The notes beneath the pieces were generated by a model. The model did no database searches and was not told the DNA's origin. It worked only from the letters and a program-made list of their open reading frames with translations. The position numbers and the translations under genes were made by a program. A DNA stretch of 41,959 nt, taken from Stentor coeruleus (lineage: Eukaryota > Ciliophora > Heterotrichea > Heterotrichida > Stentoridae). Location of the stretch: contig MPUH01000645.1 in the NCBI GenBank assembly GCA_001970955.1, positions 1 to 41,959 on the forward strand, in the 5' to 3' direction. Below, in pieces: positions 10,684 through 20,100 of the stretch (its first letter is position 1; each line of letters opens with the position of its first letter).

Positions 10684-12165
10684 TTAACGATGATAATATG
10701 GACCAGTGATTATATCAGAGATTTTAGCTTGAGATATACTTTCTGGGCTGCGGTTTTCTTTGAGTAAACTCTGTTCGAAAATCCTGTCAAAATTATTTTG
10801 AGGGATTTCTGTGGGGAGAATGTTTATATCTTTATGCTTTCGGGATAGTTTCAATAAAAGGCCATCAATTCTTGAATGTACTTCATAAGCAAGTGATGCT
10901 ATTATTTGGAATTTCTCATGTAATTCTTTTATTACTGTGATTAATAATTGGAAACTTTCTTTATTTGATTCATTTCGCATCATTTCATCAATCTCAATAA
11001 CTTGTTCTTGAATAGCTGTTAACCTTTTATCACATATATCAATAAACTCTACCATAAATTCTGCTGGGGAATTATATGTGTAATATGGATCATTTCTTTC
11101 AGCATGTTTACACATTTTTAATAAATCATTAACATAAGTTACTATATGATTTTGCATTTCTTTTTTATTTTCCATTGTTATAGTAAACCTTTTTTGGATT
11201 GATAAAACTTTTCGTATTTGTCTTAGAATATTCTCTGATTTCTCATATGCTTTGTTGGCTTTTACATTTATTTCTTTTACGCAGATTTCGGATTTTTTAA
11301 GGGCATCTTCTTTGATATCGCAGAATTCTTGGAAGTTTTGAAAGAAAAGTTGCATTGGTTCAGATAAGCTTTCGATTGGTTTAAAACGAAAATTAAATGG
11401 GTCTTCAAAGATAAGGTTGTTAATAGCTTGTGTAGGGTTTATTTGATAATTCCCGGCTTGGGACCAATTAGGGAAATAAGTTGCACCTGTTTGTGGAGGA
11501 AAAGAGTTTTGAGGGTTTATAAGACCCATTGAACTCATTGGGTTAAACCCAGGATTTATGTTATTCCCAGTACTAGTTTGAGTAAAGAAATTGTTTCCAG
11601 TAAAACCACTTCCATGAGTCAAATTAGGTTGTGAAGTTGTTGGTAACCCAGGATTCATAGGGAAATTACTGTTATTTTCAAAATTATAAGGCTGTGTTGT
11701 ACCTAAATATTAAATACCAAGTCCAGGTTGGTTATTTGCAAAAAACCCAGAAGATACATTTTGATTAACTGGTGCATTTGGAAAAGTTCCTTGAGAATTT
11801 CTCATCTGATTAGGTAAATTTGACATATTCTGACCAGATAAACTTGAACCTTGAACGAATCCTGTGTTTGGGGGAAATTGATTTGATGTATTAACTGAAG
11901 CAAATGGATTAGTAATTCCTTGACCTAAAGAAGGAGGTCTTGAGCTTTGATTGTTTATTAATGAAGATGCAGGAGTAAATGGGTTTGTGGATGGAACTAG
12001 AGGATTTGAAGTTGATGATTGAAATGGAGTTGCTGGGAATGAACCTGCAATTCGAGAAATTGAAGGAGTGTTGTTTGAGAATGGATTACCTTGAGTTAAA
12101 GCTAAACTTCCTTGAGGCCTTGATACACTTTGAGAGAAGATTGTTGGATCGTTCCGCCCGGACAT
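10684..12165 (-). CDS. NUP58: Nup58-like central-channel nucleoporin, one 15-base intron
   Basis: Two exons, 12165-11718 and 11702-10684, give 488 residues. The start is ATG at 12165 (MSGRNDP); the frame upstream offers only TTG. Residues 1 to about 255 are low-complexity, rich in Asn, Pro, Ser, Gly and Phe. From about 265 to 450 the chain is helical/coiled-coil, with a stretch NSPAEF followed by a long amphipathic helix (QEQVIEIDEMM) and a second helix (FQIIASLAYEVHSRI). This resembles the Nup58/p45 core, where a PAxYF motif precedes the QQIEELE helix. Such proteins form the Nup54-Nup58-Nup62 channel of the nuclear pore. Oddly there is no FG dipeptide: phenylalanines occur as NPF (three times), TPF, DPF and GF. 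Another helical coat or endocytic protein with NPF motifs is possible. Confidence 0.65.
11703..11717 (-). other. 15-base intron
   Basis: Reads gtatttaatatttag on the minus strand, phase 1. If retained it introduces TAA in frame. Removing it joins two long frames (exon 1 ending ...QPGLG, exon 2 starting with Gly-Thr-Thr). It fits GTANNNNATATNYAG. Confidence 0.93.
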
Positions 12166-12398
12166 ATTTAATTTCAAATAATCGAGTTTTTAGATAAAAA
12201 TTTTAATTTAGAAAGGTTTTTTATAGAAAAATTTAAGTTGTCAGTATGTGTTTGAGGAGGTTTTTCAAATATTTACCAAATTATTAAGAGTTATACCAAG
12301 ATTGAACTAGAAAAATCCTAGTACTAGAAAAATCTGATAAGAATTTGAAAAAAAAGGATACAATATTTAGTTTTAGTTTATTTTTAAGGGTATTTAAG

Positions 12399-13304
12399 CT
12401 AGTTTGCTTTTAGGAATTTAGCTTTTTTAAGAGGAAACTTGATTTTAGCCAAGAAATTTTTTGGGCTTAAACTCGAAGATATGACATTTCTGCTTTCTTT
12501 AACATTTTTCATGAGTTTTTTTATGCGGATTTGATAACTGCTTTCATGTCTTTTATCCATTTTTTCAAGGATTTGCGTTGATTTGTCTGTGCAATTAGGT
12601 TTTTCTATACTTTTTAATTGGGTGATTGAAGAAGTGTTTATAAAATTGCTTTGGGGTACAGGAGAAAAATTTGCTTGGGCTTTGGTAGTTATAGAATTAG
12701 ACCTAGGTTTGAAGATTTTTTCATCTAAGTTTTTTATAAGATTTTTAATTTCTTTTGATTTACTAGATTTTTGCCATGAGTCAAGAAGTACTTCACGTTC
12801 ATGGTTTTTTTTCAAGATTTTAGCTTGTTGATCTTCTTCAATTTTTCTTAAAACTTTATGGTTTTGTTCCTTTTCATGTTCGATTTCATGTGATTTGTTA
12901 GATTGGGCACGATTGTTTTTATCATATATTTGCTGCTCAAGTTCATCTTTAACTTTCTTTTTCCTAGCAAGTTCCCTTTCTCTTCTAATCTGAGGTGGGG
13001 TTTGTGGAAGGTTTGGATATCCAGAAAAATTCTCAGAAATCGCAGGTTTTTGTTTGTCTATTTCCTCTTGTTTTTTTCTGATTTCTTTTTCTGCTATTTG
13101 TTTGACAAGCTCTTGTGCATAAGATTTTTTATCATGAATCACAGGTAAAGGGAATTCTAAAGAGTTTTTATGATTGAATATCTGTTCTTTTGTTTTCCTG
13201 TTCTCTAAACGCCTTTCTAATTTCTCCAAGTACTCAGTATGTCTAAGGTTTTCTATAGTTTTCATGTTATATTTTTGTTCTTCTGTGTGATAAGGAGCAA
13301 ACAT
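12399..13304 (-). CDS. Charged coiled-coil protein, possibly CSPP-like
   Basis: 301 residues, ATG start, TAG stop. Highly charged and Lys/Glu/Gln rich, with predicted long helices at about 15-45, 60-90 and 105-170. Two similar segments of the type YAQELVKQIAEKE and KDELEQQIYDKNN occur, resembling the short helical motifs of CSPP1 (centrosome/spindle-pole and cilium-associated) and related ciliary microtubule proteins. The C-terminal third is basic and Ser/Asn-rich. A cytoskeletal or basal-body role is inference from this resemblance. No catalytic motif is seen. Confidence 0.75.
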   Translation of the reverse strand: MFAPYHTEEQKYNMKTIENLRHTEYLEKLERRLENRKTKEQIFNHKNSLEFPLPVIHDKKSYAQELVKQIAEKEIRKKQEEIDKQKPAISENFSGYPNLPQTPPQIRRERELARKKKVKDELEQQIYDKNNRAQSNKSHEIEHEKEQNHKVLRKIEEDQQAKILKKNHEREVLLDSWQKSSKSKEIKNLIKNLDEKIFKPRSNSITTKAQANFSPVPQSNFINTSSITQLKSIEKPNCTDKSTQILEKMDKRHESSYQIRIKKLMKNVKESRNVISSSLSPKNFLAKIKFPLKKAKFLKAN

Positions 13305-14565
13305 ATAAGTTTATTATATAAAAATCATATGAAATCTAATATTATTTTTTCATATGAGAATTGGATTATATGGGAAGAATTTTTTATAATAAAACAATTT
13401 CTAGTTCTGAAAGCAAGATCAGTTATATAAAATTCGTATAATTGTAAATATTAAATATTAAGCTAAGAGTGAAACAGGTATGGAAGTCAATTGATTTAGA
13501 TGTTTAAGTGTTATTAAAACAAAAAAGATCTTAAGCTAGAGATTAGCATTTGAATTAACTTGGGTTTTAATATTTACTTCAAGATTTGGGAATATAAAAC
13601 TAGGAGATATCCTTACTATAGTTTTTTTTTTGCATATTCATACATCTGACTAAGTTCAGGCAAAAGGAAAACTTTATCATCTGTGGTTAACTGCATAGGT
13701 AAAATTTCAGATAATTTGATTATATTAAAAGTAGTGTTTTATCAAAGAAAATGAGTCACTAATTTGATGAAATATTCTAATATCAGCAACCTGTAAAAAC
13801 ATTTCCTGAATAAACTCAGACATACAAGAGATATCAAAAGGTATAATCAAGTTCTTTTTTAGTATATAAAAAACTTACCTTTTATATGCAAAGCTAGCAA
13901 GTCAGCTTCAAGTAAATAATCATCTTCTAATATAAGCTTTTCCCATAATAATCTTAGGAAATATTTAGCAATCGAAATAATGCCTCATTGATAGATCCAA
14001 TAAATTCTTAATTTTAACAGAAACAAAGACTTCTACTGAATGTAAAAACCTACTAATATAATTCTAAATAGCTATCTTTATTGCTGAACCCATTAGGGTC
14101 ACAATAATTCTACTATAAAATAAAGCCTCATTATTCCATATAAAAATCTGCAAAAACCCTAAGACCATAACAAATGTTAACTAAAATAACACCCAATTAT
14201 CAAGTATCATAAATCCATTTTTCGGTATAATTAAATATCATCCCAATATCAATATTTGACATGTTTATATTTATATTACAAGAGATTTTCTATAACACAC
14301 AGTCTTTTTTAACTTGAAAATTAGAATTATGTTTTATAAAAATAAAATTATTTTAGTTATTATTTTCCTGTTTAATTCAGTAAATAAAACCTTAAAGTAT
14401 ATCTTTCTATAAGCATAAAAACTTCCTTTTTAAAGTCTACTTTGTCTATACCAAATTTCAACATTCATTTTGAACTAACTGATAAGATAAGACAAAATTG
14501 AATACCAAAAAAGTTAATTTTTATATAACTTCACCATTACCATAGCTGTTGAGGATTTAAGTAAT
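13305..14565. other. Intergenic stretch holding a probable gene remnant
   Basis: 13305-13615 and 14169-14565 are AT-rich with nothing recognised. The centre, 13616-14168, is listed separately as a possible pseudogene on the minus strand. No 15-base consensus intron was found that would repair its frames. Confidence 0.55.
13616..14168 (-). pseudogene. Possible decayed protein-coding gene, unknown family
   Basis: Reading the minus strand from ATG at 14168 to TAG at 13616-13618 gives five adjoining coding-like patches in changing frames: about 33 codons (with GSAIKIAI), then an in-frame TAG, about 30 codons (with FLHSVEVFVSVK), a one-base frame change, about 36 codons (with LRLLWEKLILEDD and LEADLLALHIK), another frame change, about 48 codons (with MSEFIQEMF), another at a T-run, then about 36 codons ending YAKKKL. 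None of the breaks coincides with a consensus 15-base intron. Each patch alone is within chance for such AT-rich DNA; the argument is their continuity on one strand. The family is not recognised; the hydrophobic/acidic pattern suggests a helical protein. Confidence 0.35.
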
Positions 14566-15678
14566 ATGTTAAAAGTTGTGTGGAGAAGATATGCGGACAT
14601 ATCCTATAACAAGCTTGTGGTTAATTTATCTCAAAAGCTGAAAACCAAGCCTAGCGATTTGACGAAGGTACCTTTTGGCACGGTATTCACGGATCATATG
14701 ATTGAAGTTGACTGGTGTGAAGACAAAGGCTGGGGTTCTCCAGAGATAAAACCTTATCAGAAAATCCCCTTAGACCCAAGTAGTTCAGTATTTCATTACT
14801 GTACCGAGTGTTATGAAGGTTTTAAAGTATACAGTAATCCACCACACATTTTGTCGTTCAGGCCGATGACTAACATGGAACGTTTTGTGGTAAGCGCTGA
14901 AGCTGCAGGTCTACCAAAATGTGACTCATACGAATTACTAAAATGTATAGACGAGCTTATAAGAATCGATAAAGACTGGGTGCCACAATTGCCAGGTTAT
15001 ACTTTATATGTAAGACCTAACATGTTTGGAACCCATGCCCAACTAAGTGTAACCAAGCCAAAAAAAGCGAAAATTTGTGTTATTATGTCATTAGTCGGTC
15101 CATATTTCCCATCAGGCTATAAACCAATAAGCTTATATTGTGATGAAACTATGATAAGAACTTGGCCAGGTGGACATGGGCATAAAAAACTTGGAGGCAA
15201 CTACGCACCAGTTATAAACCCAGCAGAAAAAGTTAGAAAGCTTGGTTATGATAATATTCTTTGGTTATGTCAAGGTCACGTAACTGAAGTGGGTGTTATG
15301 AACTTTTTTGCTTTATTCAAAAATCATCATGGACTTGAATTAGTCACAAGTCCAATACACCAGATGGTTTTACCTGGGGTAACTAGAGATTCAATAATTC
15401 AACTTATACATGAATGGGGTGATATTAAAATGTCAGAAAGAGATTTTACTATAAATGAACTTATAGAACATCTTGAAAATGGAACTGTTGTTGAAGCTTT
15501 TGGATCAGGTACCGCTGCTGTTATTTGCCCTATAAACAAATTAGCATATAAAGGTAAAGAATATAACATCCCAACTACACTTGGGAACTGTGGCGAACTT
15601 ACTAAGAAAATCTTTGATGAATTAACTATGATACAATATGGGAAAATCAAACATAAATGGAATCATTATATCGCTTAG
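14566..15678 (+). CDS. BCAT: Branched-chain amino acid aminotransferase (PLP fold type IV)
   Basis: 370 residues, ATG start, TAG stop. It transfers the amino group between Leu, Ile or Val and 2-oxoglutarate using pyridoxal phosphate, the first step of branched-chain amino acid breakdown and the last of synthesis. Visible family features: EGFKVY (84-89), LYVRPNMFGT (147-156), the PLP-binding lysine in KLGGNY (K208), TEVGVMNFF (240-248), LPGVTRDSI (269-277), FGSGTA (312-317) and a typical C-terminus with IQYG. The redox CxxC of the animal enzymes is incomplete: the first Cys is Ala318 and only Cys321 remains. The N-terminus MLKVVWRRY is basic and free of acids in its first ten residues, compatible with mitochondrial import but not proof. 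Length is normal for eukaryotic BCATs. Confidence 0.95.
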   Translation: MLKVVWRRYADISYNKLVVNLSQKLKTKPSDLTKVPFGTVFTDHMIEVDWCEDKGWGSPEIKPYQKIPLDPSSSVFHYCTECYEGFKVYSNPPHILSFRPMTNMERFVVSAEAAGLPKCDSYELLKCIDELIRIDKDWVPQLPGYTLYVRPNMFGTHAQLSVTKPKKAKICVIMSLVGPYFPSGYKPISLYCDETMIRTWPGGHGHKKLGGNYAPVINPAEKVRKLGYDNILWLCQGHVTEVGVMNFFALFKNHHGLELVTSPIHQMVLPGVTRDSIIQLIHEWGDIKMSERDFTINELIEHLENGTVVEAFGSGTAAVICPINKLAYKGKEYNIPTTLGNCGELTKKIFDELTMIQYGKIKHKWNHYIA

Positions 15679-15799
15679 TTAGTTTTAGTAAAGATAAAAT
15701 TTCAGAAATCAATTATGAGGAATAGTTATTATTTGGTTTAAGATAATGATATAATATTTTTTTTGTACCATTTACAATTTAGTATATTCTGCTATTTGA

Positions 15800-16606
15800 A
15801 TGATTGTAAATATGAAGTCCACTGGGCATTCAAATTGTGCAAGCCGATGCCAATCAACAACATCAAAAAGTAACAACAGTTCAGTATCATCAATACTAAA
15901 AGATGCGTCAATATCCAGGCCGAAAACTAAAAACAAAGTTAGATTTGAAGACTCTCCAGAAGCTTCAGAAATACATTTTTCAAATAGCCCAAAAAATCAT
16001 ATACAATCAGAGTCTTCAGGTTATAATAAACCTTATTTTGCCCATAATATTGATATAAACCTTAATGATTTAACATCAAGTATAAAAATAAGTACACCAA
16101 TAAGCACATCTCCTTCAAGTAAATTTTTCAATAAACAAAGAATAGCTACTGATAAAAACTATTCGGAAACTTTGAAAGCTATGAAAACAACAAATGGGTC
16201 AAATACTGGGAATATAAAACAAAACTCTGTAAAAGTTGTAGCTGTACATGAAGTATCTGAGCCAAGATTTGTTCCAAAAGTTATTAATTATTCTTTTAGA
16301 AATCAGGATTTCTATGATAAACTTAGTAAGTTTTATGCAAATCCTGAGAAAAATGAGGATGATGGAAAAGGACAACAAGAGAGGATTTTTGTAAAATTAG
16401 ATCCAAGTTTGATTGGGAAAAACTATGGGTTAGATAAGAGTAAAGGGGAAAAAGAAGGATTAATAGGTGTTATTCATTTGAAACCATGTACGGTTTTTAG
16501 CCCAGGGAAAGATAAAGATATAAGAGGGAAGAGTTTATCGCCGACTAGGGATAATGTAAGTCCTTTGAAAAAAAATAGGATTTCTGGGCAGAATATATTA
16601 AACTAA
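15800..16606 (+). CDS. Disordered protein with a PP1-docking-like motif
   Basis: 268 residues, ATG at 15800 (another in-frame ATG at 15812), TAA stop. Ser/Asn/Lys-rich and mostly disordered, without membrane segments or enzymatic motifs. Residues 45-50 read NKVRFE, a [RK]-V-x-F docking site of the kind used by protein phosphatase 1 regulators. The C-terminal half has Pro-directed Ser sites (SPGK, SPTR, SPLKK). It starts only 121 bases after the aminotransferase on the same strand; there is no sign that they are co-transcribed. The function is unknown; the PP1 link is a motif-level inference. Confidence 0.75.
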   Translation: MIVNMKSTGHSNCASRCQSTTSKSNNSSVSSILKDASISRPKTKNKVRFEDSPEASEIHFSNSPKNHIQSESSGYNKPYFAHNIDINLNDLTSSIKISTPISTSPSSKFFNKQRIATDKNYSETLKAMKTTNGSNTGNIKQNSVKVVAVHEVSEPRFVPKVINYSFRNQDFYDKLSKFYANPEKNEDDGKGQQERIFVKLDPSLIGKNYGLDKSKGEKEGLIGVIHLKPCTVFSPGKDKDIRGKSLSPTRDNVSPLKKNRISGQNILN

Positions 16607-17179
16607 TAATTAAAGATGTATTTAATAATAAACAAAATACTGTATTTTGAAAATTGACATAAAGATTCGAATTGATTTTACAAGAACAGATTAAATTTTA
16701 TTGTATAAATGGAAATGGGTATAAAATTATAGTCAAAATATAAAGAAACTCTAAGAAAAAATATAAATTTATTATAAACTATTGTTAAGTAGGAAAGTGT
16801 ATGGATCTGTTATGGTTAATAAGAAAATATGTGTTTGATTTTAGATGAATAGGTTTTAAGGGTTTATTTTTTAAGTCTTTTTATACTTATTTTCAAAATA
16901 TTCTTAATATTAATATTGCATAATTATTCATAATAAGAACTACATGACTAAAATTTCTTTTTTGAATAATAATATATTGATTATAAACCTAAATAATTAT
17001 CTTTTATAATTTAAATCATCTAGTTTGTTTGGACTTTATGGTATATAAATGTATTTTATCTTACAAAAGGTTTAAAATTATAAAAATGAGAAAGCGTATT
17101 TTAAGATATTACTTTTCAAGCTTCATATAAGTTTTTATATCTTCCATTGATGATTAGATAGCTTAAATTATGATTCATC
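16607..17179. other. Intergenic, AT-rich
   Basis: The first half, downstream of the gene at 15800, is poor in C. The second half contains the immediate upstream region of the receptor gene. In-frame TGA at 17171 limits that gene's start to the ATG at 17180. Nothing else was recognised. Confidence 0.6.
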
Positions 17180-20100
17180 ATGCTTATAATGGTTTTTTTT
17201 GCATTTCTGATATGCAAAATATTTGCTCTGCTAACTTTTAAAGACGTGATTTTAGATGATAGTTATTCAACAACTTTATCTTTTACACTTGTTGATGAAA
17301 GTGGCATTAAAGTTAAAACAGAAAAAAATCTAATCATAGAACCTAACCCACTTGTACCATTCATAACATTACCGAATACATTTTTTACTGGAAGTGCAGA
17401 AATTGATGTTTGGATTGATGGTCATTTCACGGCTTATTTTAAGATAACATGTATTGGATGTGAAATATATACAACAACTAGCATAATAGTGGATTATCCT
17501 GATGATGATTTCATCTATTTAATATCAAATACAGAAATAGCAGGCATTAATGAAAAGATTACGATTTCCTTCGAGGATACCTATGATACCCCATTTTTTA
17601 CGTTATATTTGATAGACCAAGAAGATTTTGACTTCACCGTAGCACATACAACTGTACATAGCGGAACAGTTACTGTTAGTTTTTTTAAAACTGGGATAAA
17701 GAAATTGTTGTTTTATTTTATGGATGATACTTGGAGTGATATTGATGGAATAAGCTTACAGATAGAATCATTTCAATATTATTTAATAGAGTTCCCTTCA
17801 GGAAATGTAAATTATATTTAGATAAAATCATTCAAAGATTATTTTGATTTGAAGTTTTTTGTGTATAGTGATGAAAATATGGTCAACCCTTCAAATGATG
17901 TGTGTGATGTTACTATTAGTCTAATCCCAGCTACGACTATTACAGGCACTAAAACTAAATCACTATCAGGAGGTTTAGCATTATTTTCAAGCTTACTTGT
18001 GAAAACAACTGGGATTTATTATATCAACATACTAGGAAGTTGTATTAGTAATTTCCAATCATCAGAAACTTTAACAATAACTGGGGTAAACTCAATAAAA
18101 ATATCCACAGACTCAGTCTTTATTTTACTAAACAATCAAGTAAAATTTACTGTTACTCTTTTAGGACCTTTAGATTCAGAATTTAACCTTAAAGCATTTG
18201 TCACTTTAAAATCATCAATTTTACAAATAATTGGCACAACAAGTCTGTATACATCAACTGGAGAAGCAATATTTTATATAACCTTTAATACAATTGGAGA
18301 AACAATAATAACTGCATTTACTGATCTTGATTTAGCTACTGGGATTTCAATACAATTAAATATTTATGTTTTAAACTCTTTATGCATAGAATCTAATAAT
18401 GATTTATGTATAAAATGTGTAGATCTAGCAAATGTTATAAATGGACAATGTGTTTGTGTTGATTCAAGTTTACAAATAGATGTTCATTGTGAATGTATAG
18501 AAGGATATTCTCAAATCCAAAATGAGTGTGTTTCAGCATGTAATAATATTTTTATAAACTCTGATGTTACTGGTAATTATAATCAAGATTATAAAAGTAT
18601 TGATATAAAGTTCTCAACAAGTGTTGTAGAGAGTTTTGAACCTGATTGTTCTTTGTTTTTGTATCTTCCAGATTATTTAAATTATTTGTTTGTAGAATGT
18701 CTGTGGTCAAATTCTAATACAATGAATCTGAAATTTATCACTATACTTAATGGAAAAGAATATCAGATAGGATTAGATAAATCCCTAACACCAGCTGAAA
18801 CAAAATGCAATTTTTTAATAGACAGTCTTAGTTTAATAGTTGCAGCTATAGTATTACCTAAGCCAAGCATAGACTTAGAAGGAACTGATAATATTGATTT
18901 ATGTCAAAATGATACTATTGTTATTGAAAATAAACTGGATTATAAAGAATACATTTATCAATGGACAGCAAACCCAACTAATGATGCATTGGATATGTTT
19001 TTAAGTTTTTCTACTACATACAAGCTAGAAATACCTTTAACTTATACCCAAGAAGGTGTTCTTAATATAAACTGCATTGTTACAAATTCTCTCTATAATA
19101 CATCAGTAAACGATAATTTATCAGTCACAATAACAAAAAATCAATATGCTTCAGTTGGATTCAATATAACAAGTGATACGAAATTTTATAAATCATTACC
19201 TATATATATTCAAGGCTTAGTTGAATCTTTTTGTGATGATAATAGTACTAAAACATACAAATGGGAATATTTATCATATAATCCTTTAAATTTCGAATCA
19301 ATACTTGCAAACTCCCCTGAGCCTAATATATTGTATATCCCAAAATTTACACTTGATATTGGAAAAGATTATTCATTCAAACTTACAATAAACATAGAAT
19401 CTATATCATTTAATAAAAACAATATTATCGATATCCATATAGATCCAATTCCTTTAATAATAACTTTTGATAAAATATCAGGGACAATAAATAAAGAACA
19501 AGATTTAATTGTAACTGCAACAGCTATTGATTTAGATTCACCAGATAATCAAATATCTTATAATTGGAAATGTAATGAACAACTTAATCAATGTTTTGAT
19601 AGTATCGGGAAAACATTAGAATTTAATAAAAATATTCCTCAGCTTTTTGTTTCAAAAGATAAACTTAGAGATAATGCTGAGTATATATTTACTCTTACTG
19701 CAAATACTATAAATAAAAATAATAGTGAAGAGATACAATTTTATGTAGAAAATTCAACTTTGATTATAGTATTTGATAAAGATTCTGGTAATTTTAGTAA
19801 TAATGAAGATTTGATTGTTACTGCTTTAGCAATCGATATCAATTCGCCTGATGCATTATTTTCATATGAATGGGATTGTCATGAAGTAAATCAGCAATGC
19901 AAAAATAATATTGAAGAAGTTTTAGAATTTAATAAAAATACTCAAACGCTTTTTGTGTCAAGATTTGCCCTTAGAATTAATGCTCATTATATATTTATAG
20001 TAAAAGCTAATGATTCAAATAGAACTGTTAGTAAAAATATTGAGTTTGATATAAGGAATTCTACTCAAATGTTTTTAAGTATTCAATATGAGGGAGATAA

